Shown here one piece after another: positions 1-7,683 of a stretch of 64,000 nucleotides of DNA. How positions within the stretch are numbered: the stretch's first letter is position 1; every line of letters begins with the position of its first letter. The DNA lies in NCBI RefSeq assembly GCF_900117415.1, contig NZ_FPEI01000003.1, positions 310,001 through 374,000 of the forward strand, read 5' to 3'. The notes under the pieces were generated by a model, which saw nothing but the letters and a program-made list of their open reading frames with translations, did no database searches and had not been told where the DNA came from. Position numbers and translations under genes: made by a program. Source of the stretch: Hyphomicrobium sp. CS1BSMeth3 (GTDB taxonomy: Bacteria; Pseudomonadota; Alphaproteobacteria; Rhizobiales; Hyphomicrobiaceae).

Positions 1-173
1 AGCACGCGGATGATGGAATAGGCGAGGTCACGGATTTCCTCGGGCGCCGTGTCGACCGGTGGGCGGCGCACGCTGCCCGCGTGCGGGATGGTGACCCCGC
101 TGAAGTCAGGCTTCGTGCCTGGCCGGAACTCCGGCTCCGGGACGTGCAGCCTGAGACTGGGAGCACTTGTCAT
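1..173 (-). CDS. bkdA1: Branched-chain 2-oxo acid dehydrogenase E1 alpha subunit, N-terminal fragment
   Basis: First 57 residues of the decarboxylating (E1) alpha subunit of the branched-chain 2-oxo acid dehydrogenase complex, which converts the keto acids of Leu, Ile and Val to acyl-CoAs in the cytoplasm. The start LRLHVPEPEFRPG, then PPVD and DLAYSIIRVL, matches what I know of Pseudomonas-type BkdA1 N termini. The ATG at 171-173 has a perfect AGGAGG box eight bases upstream. The gene reads away from an Lrp-type regulator gene, the arrangement known for bkdR and the bkd operon, and is second in its unit behind a small ACT-like gene. The thiamine diphosphate motifs lie beyond the window edge, so the call rests on the N terminus and context. 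Confidence 0.8.
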   Translation of the reverse strand, partial: MTSAPSLRLHVPEPEFRPGTKPDFSGVTIPHAGSVRRPPVDTAPEEIRDLAYSIIRV

Positions 174-224
174 CTCTCACACCTCCTGCCCTGAGTGCCG
201 ACGTGAGGCGGATGCCGAAAAGCC

Positions 225-476
225 TCAGCTACGCACAGCCTCACACTCGATGTCGCATGTCAGGTCGTAAACCCCGATGCATGAGGACACACGCTCGCGG
301 AGCGTTCCCACGGTCAACAGCTCGTGTACGTCAATAGCGATGGAGATGCGGAAACCACCATCGGCCTCACTGTCGACGCGCAGCGAGGCGAGATGAAACC
401 CCATCTTGCGAATGGCATCGAGCGCCCGACAGACATGATCGAGCGGATCGGGTGAGCGGAACGCAAGAGTGTGCAT
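225..476 (-). CDS. Small ACT-domain-like protein, first gene of the bkd unit
   Basis: An 83-residue protein. LDAIRKMGFHLASLRVDS followed by GGFRISIAID, and a C-terminal LRERVSSCIGVYDLTCD, reads like the beta-alpha-beta ACT fold of acetolactate synthase small subunits of the IlvM kind: a helix with RKxGF, a strand, then a hydrophobic strand. ACT domains usually bind amino acids and control an enzyme or regulator. It lies 51 bases upstream of the E1 alpha gene on the same strand, so it is probably co-transcribed and could sense branched-chain amino acids for that pathway; that role is inference. Only the short length and weak motif hold confidence down. Confidence 0.55.
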   Translation of the reverse strand: MHTLAFRSPDPLDHVCRALDAIRKMGFHLASLRVDSEADGGFRISIAIDVHELLTVGTLRERVSSCIGVYDLTCDIECEAVRS

Positions 477-539
477 GGCCGGGCCTGATTGTGTGGCTGC
501 CGAACCCTAGCGAGAGCCATGGAGAATGTCCTTCTGAAC

Positions 540-570
540 ATTCTTGAGAATGCCAGCATTGAGAAAGAAT
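540..570. promoter_or_regulatory. Candidate Lrp/BkdR operator in the bkdR-bkd divergent region
   Basis: An AT-rich island between the two divergent units carries nested inverted repeats: outer arms ATTCTT and AAGAAT, inner arms AATGC and GCATT separated by two bases (549-560). Lrp-family regulators bind loosely conserved AT-rich palindromes upstream of the genes they control. The site lies 85 bases upstream of the regulator start and about 64 bases upstream of the ACT-like gene start. Confidence 0.4.
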
Positions 571-654
571 ATCGGGCCATATGGCACAATGCGCGGTATA
601 GTCTTCTGCATGAGGCAGGATGGCCTCGTGATCTTCCAAGTTGCGGCCGAACCG

Positions 655-1116
655 ATGAAACCTCTCGACGACCTCGATCGCGCCATTCTCCGCGAGTTGC
701 AGGCCAACGCCCGCATCTCGAACGCTGACCTCGCCGAGCGCGTCGGTCTCTCGGCGAGTCCCTGCTGGCAGCGGGTCAAGCGGCTCGAGGACAACGGCTA
801 CATCGAAGGCTACGTGGCGGTCCTAGGCCAGAAGCGGTTGGGGCTTCCCGACACGGTCATCATCGAGGTCACGCTTGAAAAGCATGATGACGAGGTTCTG
901 GAGCGCTTCGGTCGCGCGCTGGCCGATCTGTCCGAGGTGCTCGAAGCGTATCTCACGACCGGCGAGTACGACTACTTCATCAAGGTCGCCGTAGACGGCA
1001 CCGAGGGCTACGAGCGCTTCCTGCGCGAACGTCTCTATCGCATTCCCGGCATTCGCCACACGCGATCGTGCTTCGCGCTCCGATGCCTCAAGCGGCGGCT
1101 GTCTGTATCGCCCTAG
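655..1116 (+). CDS. bkdR: Lrp/AsnC-family regulator, BkdR-like
   Basis: A 153-residue leucine-responsive-type regulator. Residues about 4-55 form the AsnC winged helix-turn-helix (LDRAILRELQANARISNADLAE, then SASPCWQRVKRLEDNGYI). Residues about 70-148 form the ligand-binding RAM domain, with the usual LTTGEYDYFIKV core. Known BkdR activates the bkd operon in response to branched-chain amino acids, and this gene faces the bkd unit divergently. I start it at the ATG before KPLDDLDRA, which gives the usual family length; an in-frame ATG at 610 would add 15 residues without similarity, and neither has a strong ribosome binding site. The C terminus (RCLKRRLSVSP) runs slightly past the family norm. 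Confidence 0.8.
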   Translation: MKPLDDLDRAILRELQANARISNADLAERVGLSASPCWQRVKRLEDNGYIEGYVAVLGQKRLGLPDTVIIEVTLEKHDDEVLERFGRALADLSEVLEAYLTTGEYDYFIKVAVDGTEGYERFLRERLYRIPGIRHTRSCFALRCLKRRLSVSP

Positions 1117-1230
1117 ATTTTCAAACTCGGAGGGAGCGTTCGGGGTGCCGAGGTGTGTGCCCTGAACGCTCCTGGGCGATCGTCCTGGCGCGAAAGGGCT
1201 CGCCTCTCCGACGGGCGAGAGAGAGACACG

Positions 1231-1878
1231 CTAAGCTGCATCCTGGCGGAAATCCGCAAGCTGCGCCTGAAGGGCGCGCCCGAATGCCGGCCGGGCAATG
1301 CAGCGCTCGACATAAGCAGCGAGCCGCTCGTCGCGCTTCACGATATCGGTGGCGTCCAGGATGCGCAGCACCGTCGACATCATCAAGTCACCCGCCGTGA
1401 ACTGAGCGCCGTCGAGGTAGGGCTTGTCACCCAATGCATTGGACAGGCCAGCGAGACGACGCCCGAGAAACTGCACGGCACTCGGACGGCGCAGCTTTGC
1501 CCATTCCTCATCGGCGTAGAAGAGGTCGATGAGGGCGATGTTCACGACATGCGGCTCGATGGAGTTGAGCGCGGCAATGACCCACTGTGCGGCTCGCGCT
1601 CTGGCACCGCGATCGCGCGGCAGCAAGGCCTCGCAGCGCTCGCCGATGTGAAGCACGATGGCGCCGCTCTCGAAAAGAACGAAGCCGTTCTCCTCGAAGA
1701 TCGGCACCTGTCCGAACGGCTGCATGTGCCGATACTCGGGCTTGTCCTGGTCGCCCTGCTCGAGAAGGCGCGACTTGTATGGTAGCCCGGCCTCCTCAAG
1801 CGCCCAGCGGACACGCAGATCGCGGACCTGCCCGCGCGCAAATTGAGGGACCCAGCGGAAGGCGGAGATGGTGATCAT
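1231..1878 (-). CDS. Glutathione S-transferase family protein
   Basis: A 215-residue cytosolic glutathione transferase-fold protein. The N-terminal thioredoxin-like domain has the cis-proline G-site strand (PFGQVPIFEE) followed by the FESGAI segment that contacts glutathione; residues about 95-210 are the all-alpha C-terminal domain. It starts at the ATG at 1876-1878, which has an AGGAG box; longer in-frame upstream codons add a non-conserved arginine-rich stretch. It is transcribed alone, convergent with the bkdR-like gene. The substrate cannot be told from sequence: members detoxify electrophiles, reduce peroxides or isomerise intermediates. Confidence 0.85.
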   Translation of the reverse strand: MITISAFRWVPQFARGQVRDLRVRWALEEAGLPYKSRLLEQGDQDKPEYRHMQPFGQVPIFEENGFVLFESGAIVLHIGERCEALLPRDRGARARAAQWVIAALNSIEPHVVNIALIDLFYADEEWAKLRRPSAVQFLGRRLAGLSNALGDKPYLDGAQFTAGDLMMSTVLRILDATDIVKRDERLAAYVERCIARPAFGRALQAQLADFRQDAA

Positions 1879-2111
1879 GGCGCTACTCCTGCTTCGTCGT
1901 TTGCAACTGCCCGGAGGACGATCCGATCGGCTCCATCCCGACACTGGCGCGAACATTTTTCCTGTGATCGGGTTTCGCGCCCGCGCAGCCCAGCGATCGG
2001 CCTTCTTCCGGCTCAGGCCGCGTGCCAACCTCTCATCGCAGGAGGGACGATCCGATGTGAACCGCGCGCGGATTGCGATGCGACCTCCAAGAGCGATGGG
2101 AAGTTCCCGCC

Positions 2112-2477
2112 ATGGTGCAATCGAAAACAGCGAGCGTGGACGAATGGCTCGATGGTCTCGCGGCGTCCGATCGGCCGCTCTTCGAGCAACTGCGCGCCGT
2201 CTGCCGCGAGGAACTGGCCGGCTGGGATGAGCGCATGCAGTGGGGGATGCCCGGCTATGGTCCGCCCGGCCGCGACAACGCCGTAAGCTTCAACAGGCAG
2301 AAGCGCCATATTGCCTTCTACGCAGGGCCGACGGCCATTGAGCGCTTCCAGGATCGGCTCGCCAACCTCGATTGCGGCAAAGGCTGCGTCCGCTATCGTC
2401 GTGCCGACGAGGTCGACTTCGCCGTGGTGCGGGCCATGTTGCGCGACATCCATGCGCGCGGCGGCCCCATGTGCTGA
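2112..2477 (+). CDS. DUF1801 (YdhG/YdeI-like) protein
   Basis: A 121-residue protein with the layout of the DUF1801 family: an N-terminal helix pair (VDEWLDGLAASDRPLFEQL), the motif DERMQWGMPGYG, then a beta-rich stretch (AVSFNRQKRHIAFYAGP) and a C-terminal helix. Members are small cytosolic proteins of unknown function, some linked to iron or to stress. The ATG before VQSKTAS is chosen because the family pattern begins right after it and the upstream extension looks random. No strong ribosome binding site is visible. Confidence 0.65.
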   Translation: MVQSKTASVDEWLDGLAASDRPLFEQLRAVCREELAGWDERMQWGMPGYGPPGRDNAVSFNRQKRHIAFYAGPTAIERFQDRLANLDCGKGCVRYRRADEVDFAVVRAMLRDIHARGGPMC

Positions 2478-2652
2478 AGAAGAGCGTGGCTCGGCTATAG
2501 CTCTCCGACGCGTACGTCGTATGAGCGCTGAGTGCGACACCCCGATCGGGACCATCGGCAGATTGCTGTACTGCGCTCAGTCGCGTGAGCCCTCATGCTG
2601 CGGAACTCATTGCCACCCTGCAGGTTTATCTACGTGGGGTTGAGAGGCCGTC

Positions 2653-3294
2653 ATGCCGATCACGGAGGAGCTGAGGCAGGGTCCCGGCGAACGAGGCGCG
2701 TCGGAGGTACGTACGCTGTCCGAGCTCAATGCGCTCATCTCGAGAGCCGATCCCATGCTGACGGCGCCGACCCATCCGGTGCTCGGCGAGGGCCCGGTGG
2801 GAGCTGAGCTGGCGCTCGTTGGCGAGCAGCCGGGGCACCAGGAAGATCTGCAAGGCCGTCCATTCGTCGGGCCCGCAGGACAATTGCTCGATCGCGCACT
2901 CGCAGAGGCGGGCATTGAACGCGATCGCACTTACCTCACCAACGCCGTCAAGCACTTCAAGTTCGAGGAACGCGGCAAGCGGCGCATTCACAAGAAGCCT
3001 ACGGCGGGCGAGGTGCGCCACTATCGATGGTGGCTCAGGCGAGAGCTGGAGCTGGTGCATCCGCGTGTCGTGGTGGCGCTCGGCGCGACGGCAGTCCTCG
3101 CGATCACAGGTGATCCTCGACCGATTGGGCAGTTCCGCGGCCCCGCCGAGCTGGACGGACACAGAGGATACATCACGGTTCATCCTGCCTATCTCTTGCG
3201 CCTCCCAGATCGGGAAGAACGCCATCGCGCCTTCCAGGAGTTTGTTTCGGATCTGAAGAGGGCCCATTCGCTGAGCCAGCATGTGAAGCGCTGA
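2653..3294 (+). CDS. udgX: UdgX-like uracil-DNA glycosylase
   Basis: A 213-residue protein of the family 4-type uracil-DNA glycosylases. It has the first active-site motif GEQPG (57-61, in VGEQPGHQEDLQGRPFVGPAG), the UdgX-specific loop KRRIH with His113 (in KRRIHKKP), and the second motif HPAYLLRLPD (177-186). UdgX enzymes remove uracil from DNA but stay covalently attached through the loop histidine, as described for the Mycobacterium smegmatis enzyme; all of those elements are present here. Many UdgX proteins carry an extra N-terminal domain, which is absent. It is followed by two small unknown genes on the same strand. An alternative is an ordinary family 4 enzyme, but those lack the KRRIH loop. 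Confidence 0.88.
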   Translation: MPITEELRQGPGERGASEVRTLSELNALISRADPMLTAPTHPVLGEGPVGAELALVGEQPGHQEDLQGRPFVGPAGQLLDRALAEAGIERDRTYLTNAVKHFKFEERGKRRIHKKPTAGEVRHYRWWLRRELELVHPRVVVALGATAVLAITGDPRPIGQFRGPAELDGHRGYITVHPAYLLRLPDREERHRAFQEFVSDLKRAHSLSQHVKR

Positions 3295-3365
3295 GCGACC
3301 GATCTCAGCGCTCGAGGTCCCGAACCAAATGAGCTCGCTTGCGTTCGCCCTTAAAGGAGGACGCC

Positions 3366-3650
3366 ATGACCCCACGTGAACTGAACATTGTCGATGGCCC
3401 CGACAAGCCAGCCCTGCAGTGGTCGCTGACCAAACCGGGCGAGTGCGTCGTCCACTTCCGTGTGGAGGGCGATGCATACGACGCACAGATCGCGCGCATG
3501 GACGAAGGCGAGGACGGCTTCACATTCGGTTTGCGTGGCCACCTCACGTCCGGCGAGCTGAAGGGGCACCCGTTCGAGGCCGTTTACAGCATAGAGACGC
3601 GCTCGGGTCGGATGCGGGTCGATACAGAGAGAGGAGCAGCTCATGGCTAG
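3366..3650 (+). CDS. Conserved-looking hypothetical protein
   Basis: A 94-residue acidic protein with no cysteine cluster, signal peptide or membrane segment. It reads as a small beta-rich fold (ALQWSLTKPGECVVHFRVEG, then GFTFGLRGHL). The start is well defined: an AAAGGAGG box lies five bases before the ATG. It overlaps the next gene by eight bases, which points to translational coupling. I do not recognise the family. Its place behind the UdgX-like gene suggests one transcription unit, but no function follows from that. Confidence 0.6.
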   Translation: MTPRELNIVDGPDKPALQWSLTKPGECVVHFRVEGDAYDAQIARMDEGEDGFTFGLRGHLTSGELKGHPFEAVYSIETRSGRMRVDTERGAAHG

Positions 3651-3876
3651 GTGTGATGTCTGCGGAAACGACTACGACAAGTCGTTCAAGGTTGTTCAAG
3701 GCCAGCACGAGATGACATTCGACAGCTTCGAGTGTGCCATCCATGCCATGGCGCCCCGCTGCAGTCATTGCGAGTGTCGCATCATGGGCCACGGTATCGA
3801 GGCAAACGGAAAGCTCTACTGCTGCGCACATTGTGCGCGACACGAGGGCGTCAAGGGCGTGGCGGATCGGGTTTGA
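3643..3876 (+). CDS. Small Cys/His-rich metal-binding protein (metallothionein-like zinc ribbon)
   Basis: A 77-residue protein with nine cysteines (4, 7, 31, 40, 43, 45, 60, 61, 64) and several histidines. The pattern CDVC, then SFECAIHAMAPRCSHCECR, then NGKLYCCAHCARHEG resembles proteins annotated as prokaryotic metallothionein-like or zinc ribbons; the NGKLYCC segment recalls the NGLYYCSEAC segment of SmtA. It very probably binds zinc or another thiophilic metal. It overlaps the preceding gene by eight bases and ends the three-gene unit that starts with the UdgX-like gene. Whether it works with DNA repair is unknown. Confidence 0.7.
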   Translation: MARCDVCGNDYDKSFKVVQGQHEMTFDSFECAIHAMAPRCSHCECRIMGHGIEANGKLYCCAHCARHEGVKGVADRV

Positions 3877-3937
3877 GCCCGACATCCAGCAGCGGAACAT
3901 GATGTTCCCGAAGCCGCGCGCGTTCGCGCGTGACGCT

Positions 3938-4852
3938 TCAGACCGGCGCAGCTTGCCGCATCTCTCGGGCAAAGCGGCCGGGCGCCTGGCCAACATGGCG
4001 TGCAAACGCGGTGCTGAACGTGCTTGCCGAGCTGTAGCCGACGCGCTCGGCCACCACATCGAGCGCGAGATCATCGTGACGAAGCATGTCCTTCGCGACA
4101 GCCATGCGCCAGGCGAGGAGATATTCCATCGGCGCCAGACCGACCGCGCGAGAAAAGCGCTCGAAAAAGGCGGAGCGTGACAGCGCAGCCGTCTTTGCGA
4201 GCTCACCAACGGTCCAAGATCGCGCAGGATCGGCGTGCATCTCGCGTATGGCCGTTGCCAGACGCGCGTCGGCAAGACCGCGCAGCAAACCGGGCGGTGC
4301 GTCCTGCGTCTGCGTCGTGCGCAAGGCTTCGATGAGCATCACCTCGACAAGACGAGAGAGGAGGAGATCGCGGCCCGCGCGCTGCGACGTCGCCTCATCG
4401 CCGACGAACCGCACAAGCGTTCCCAGTCGCTCGGCGCCGCGTACATGCACCAGCGTCGGAAGCAGGGACACCAGCAACTTCGCGTCCGGGGACTCACAAT
4501 TGAAGTAGCCGCCCAAGAGCCGCACATCCGGGTCGCCGTCGGGCGATCCGTGGCGGATGTCCTCGGTCGGCGATGGCAGGGCGTTCGGATCGATGAACGT
4601 GGGCGTCACGGGCTCGAAGCAGGACAGGGTGAAGCCGGGCGTCGTCGGCAGGAGCACGAAATCGCCCGCCTCGAGCGTGATTGGCGTCACGCCTTCCACC
4701 GCCAGACGGCAGCTCCCCTCCAGGACCGTGCAGAAGCTGGGTTGGCCGAAGTCAGCATAGCGCACGCCCCAGCGACCGGCGCCGCTGATCACCTTCGAGA
4801 GCACGGTGCGCGGCCGAAGCAGCGCGATGACTTCCGAGAGCGGGTCGAGCAT
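3938..4852 (-). CDS. AraC-family regulator with N-terminal cupin domain
   Basis: A 304-residue regulator. Residues about 10-180 form the AraC-associated cupin-type sensor (FCTVLEGSCRLAVEG, then TLEAGDFVLLP). Residues about 205-300 hold the two AraC helix-turn-helix motifs (WTVGELAKTAALSRSAFFERF and DVVAERVGYSSASTFSTAF), ending in the usual QAPGRFAREMR. It is divergent from a short-chain dehydrogenase gene 100 bases away, which it probably controls. Regulators of this cupin subtype typically sit beside the oxidoreductase they regulate; the inducer is unknown. Confidence 0.9.
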   Translation of the reverse strand: MLDPLSEVIALLRPRTVLSKVISGAGRWGVRYADFGQPSFCTVLEGSCRLAVEGVTPITLEAGDFVLLPTTPGFTLSCFEPVTPTFIDPNALPSPTEDIRHGSPDGDPDVRLLGGYFNCESPDAKLLVSLLPTLVHVRGAERLGTLVRFVGDEATSQRAGRDLLLSRLVEVMLIEALRTTQTQDAPPGLLRGLADARLATAIREMHADPARSWTVGELAKTAALSRSAFFERFSRAVGLAPMEYLLAWRMAVAKDMLRHDDLALDVVAERVGYSSASTFSTAFARHVGQAPGRFAREMRQAAPV

Positions 4853-4952
4853 TTCTGGACGATAACAAAAGAAATATGGATCTTCAATCGTAGATAGTCC
4901 GTGTCGGCCTGCGTATCTCTCCTCTCACCGCAATCAACCAGGAGAGATGCAC

Positions 4953-5696
4953 ATGAAGACCGTCCTCATCACCGGCTGCTCGTCCGGCTATGGGCTTGAA
5001 ACCGCACGCTACTTCCATGCGCAGGGCTGGCACGTCATCGCCACCATGCGCACGCCGCGCGAGGATGCCCTGGCGCGGTCGGAGCGCCTTCGCATCCTCG
5101 CGCTCGATGTAACCCGACCGGAGAGCATCGCCGCCGTCATGGCGGAGGCTGGCCCGATCGACGTGCTCGTGAACAACGCCGGCGTCGGCCTGATCGGTGT
5201 CCTCGAGGCGACGCCCATGAGCAAGACCCGCCAGATATTCGAGACGAACACGTTCGGAGTGATGGCCATGACGCAGGCGGTCATCCCTCAGTTCCGCGCG
5301 CGAAGATCGGGTGTGGTGGTCAACGTGACGTCCAGCGTGACCTTGGCGCCGATGCCACTGGTCTCGGTCTACACCGCGAGCAAAACGGCGATCGAGGGTT
5401 TCACCGGATCGCTGGCGCACGAGCTTCAAGCCTTCAACGTGCGCGTCAAGCTGGTCGAGCCCGGCTACGGCCCGACCACCCGCTTCACGCAGAACTCCGA
5501 CACACGCATCGAGGACGCCATCCCGGCGCCGTATATGGCATTTGCCGCACCCATCCTCACGGCGTTCGCGAAGCCGGCCGCGGTGACGACGGAGAGGGAT
5601 GTTGCCGAGACAGTGTGGCGCGCTGCAAATGATGTATCCGGGCAGCTTCGTTACCCGGCGGGGCCAGACGCCGTGGCCTTGGCAAAGCACAAATAG
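4953..5696 (+). CDS. Short-chain dehydrogenase/reductase
   Basis: A 247-residue NAD(P)-dependent short-chain dehydrogenase. It has the classical nucleotide-binding TGCSSGYG near the N terminus, the NNAG motif (VDVLVNNAGVG-type segment), and the YTASK catalytic Tyr-Lys pair preceded by the serine of NVTSS. I place the start at the second of two close in-frame ATGs (4953): the AGGAG box lies eight bases before it but only two before the ATG at 4947. It is divergent from an AraC-family regulator gene. The substrate is unknown; members of this subgroup act on alcohols, ketones and aldehydes. Confidence 0.88.
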   Translation: MKTVLITGCSSGYGLETARYFHAQGWHVIATMRTPREDALARSERLRILALDVTRPESIAAVMAEAGPIDVLVNNAGVGLIGVLEATPMSKTRQIFETNTFGVMAMTQAVIPQFRARRSGVVVNVTSSVTLAPMPLVSVYTASKTAIEGFTGSLAHELQAFNVRVKLVEPGYGPTTRFTQNSDTRIEDAIPAPYMAFAAPILTAFAKPAAVTTERDVAETVWRAANDVSGQLRYPAGPDAVALAKHK

Positions 5697-5913
5697 CCGC
5701 AAACGAAACCTGGCCTGCTTGAACGGCGCATTCGAGCAGGCCTTACGGCGCATGTGGCAATTGATCGGATCGAGTTCGGCGTGCCCTTGAGCCGATACCC
5801 CACTTCCTCCGGAAACCCTAAGCAGTTCTGTGGCCTGGACCGGTACTTTCGCAGAGGATAATCTGACGAGGTTGCGGGCAAAAATTAACTGAGCTCTGTC
5901 ATTGGTAGCTGTC

Positions 5914-7464
5914 ATGAATGCTGATGAAATCGCATTCGGCCCGTTTCAGCTCAGTATCATTCGGCGCACTCTGCAGCGTGAAGGCAGGCCCGTCCGCTTG
6001 GGCAACCGGGCGTTCGATGTTCTTTGCGCACTGGCCTCCGCGCACGGCGATACCGTCACGAAAGACGAACTGATCGCGCGTGTCTGGCCGAACCAGATCG
6101 TCGAGGACAACGCACTGCAAGTCCAGGTCTCCGCCTTGAGAAGGGCACTCGGGGAGACCACCGAAGGACAAAGCTACATCCTCACTGTTCCCGGCAGAGG
6201 CTACCGGTTCCTGGGATTTCGACCGCACGCGCCAGAGGACATCGATCATTCTTCCGCCCGCACGACATCCTCTCCTCCGAGGGGATCCGTCGTCGTGCTT
6301 CCGTTCCGCAACATGAGCAGCGACCTGGAGCAGGAGTACTTCGTTGACGGCGTCGTCGAGGACATCATCACCGGCCTCTCACGCATCAAGTGGCTCTCCG
6401 TCATCGCGCGCAACTCGAGCTTCATCTACAAAGGCAGGACCGTCGATGCCAGGCAGGTCGCGCGCGAACTTGGCGTGCGCTACGTGCTCGAAGGGAGTGT
6501 GCGCAAGGCGGGCAACCGCATCCGCGTCACGGTCGAGCTGATCGATGCGGAGACCGGCGCGCCACTCTGGATCGAGCGCTACGATCGGCTTCTGTGCGAT
6601 ATCTTCGCGCTTCAGGACGAGCTGACCATGAGTGTCGTCGGCGCCATCGAGCCGACTCTCAGGAGGGCGGAGATCGAACGCGTCCGCCGCAAGCGGCCGG
6701 AGAACCTCGACGCCTATGACTTGGTGTTGCGGGCCATGCCTCACGTGCACAGCCATCTGGCGGCCGAGGCATCGGACGCGATCCCGCTCCTGCGCCGCGC
6801 GCTCGAGCTCGAGCCCGATTACCCGGGGGCCCACGCCGCCCTTGCCTTGTGCCATCATTCCCGTTTCAGCCGCGCGGGCCTGCATGAGGAGGACCGGGCA
6901 AACGCGGTATTTCACGCGCGCGCCGCATCGGTCGATGTAGGGGACGACGCGACGGCCCTTGGCATTGCCGGGTTCGTCATATCCCTGATCGAGCACGACC
7001 ATGCGACGGCGCGCAAGCTGTTCGATCGCGCTCTCGCACTCAGCCCGTGCGATATCTTCACGCTCTGGTGCAGCGCGATCGCCCTGTCGTGGATGGGCGA
7101 AACCGAAGTCTCGATCGAACGTGCCGAGCGGGCCCTGCAGCTGAGCCCCTTTGATCCACTCAACTATCTTGCCTACAACGCTCTCGCCATCTCACACTTT
7201 CAAACGGGCCGCTATCAGGAAGCCTATGATTCCGCGCGCCGCTCGGTACTGCTAAGCCCGCGCTTCAGCGTCTCCCAATCGTTTCTCGTGGCATCGTTGA
7301 TGGGCCTTGGGCGCGACCAGGACGCAAGGATGGCGGCTCAGCGGCTGCTCGCGCTCGATCCGAACTTCTCCGTCCGTCGCTTTGCCGTGACTGTCGACAT
7401 CAAGCCAGAGGTTTTCGCTGCCTTCGCGGGCGCGTGGCGCGCGGCGGGCGTTCCTGAGGGCTGA
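5914..7464 (+). CDS. CadC-like winged-helix regulator with TolB/FlgO-like and TPR domains
   Basis: A 516-residue soluble protein. Residues about 5-100 form an OmpR/CadC-type winged helix (VRLGNRAFDVLCALASAHG, then VQVSALRRALGE and a PGRGYRF wing). Residues about 120-255 resemble the FlgO/adenylate-cyclase-associated domain (VVLPFRNMS, then YFVDGVVEDIITGLSRI, YVLEGSVRKAGNRIRVT). The C-terminal half carries tetratricopeptide-like repeats (e.g. RALELEPDYPGAHAALALC, ALQLSPFDPLNYLAY). Unlike CadC there is no membrane segment between the DNA-binding and sensor parts. The ATG is preferred to a TTG 12 bases upstream. It sits just before an exported metallo-beta-lactamase-fold protein and a cupin, possible targets. 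Confidence 0.8.
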   Translation: MNADEIAFGPFQLSIIRRTLQREGRPVRLGNRAFDVLCALASAHGDTVTKDELIARVWPNQIVEDNALQVQVSALRRALGETTEGQSYILTVPGRGYRFLGFRPHAPEDIDHSSARTTSSPPRGSVVVLPFRNMSSDLEQEYFVDGVVEDIITGLSRIKWLSVIARNSSFIYKGRTVDARQVARELGVRYVLEGSVRKAGNRIRVTVELIDAETGAPLWIERYDRLLCDIFALQDELTMSVVGAIEPTLRRAEIERVRRKRPENLDAYDLVLRAMPHVHSHLAAEASDAIPLLRRALELEPDYPGAHAALALCHHSRFSRAGLHEEDRANAVFHARAASVDVGDDATALGIAGFVISLIEHDHATARKLFDRALALSPCDIFTLWCSAIALSWMGETEVSIERAERALQLSPFDPLNYLAYNALAISHFQTGRYQEAYDSARRSVLLSPRFSVSQSFLVASLMGLGRDQDARMAAQRLLALDPNFSVRRFAVTVDIKPEVFAAFAGAWRAAGVPEG

Positions 7465-7683
7465 TGTTCACCTGGGCCATTTCAGCCCCTGAAGTTCTTT
7501 TCAGATCCGGCTCATTGCCAGCTTCCACTGAAGCAATCCTTGGATGTTCGAGCAATTCTCCCCGGTGGCGTCCAGCAAGGAGCGCGCACGGCCTCAGCAC
7601 TTTTCAGGCCCTGGGCCCAAGCCCTGTCGATGGGGCGCGACCTATCCTCCCGGGCATGATTTGAGACGCTCCTGGAGGCTTCC

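Noticed and set aside
49-270. Plus-strand frame over the bkdA1 start
   Set aside because: It overlaps the bkdA1 start and ribosome binding site on the other strand and has no recognisable content.
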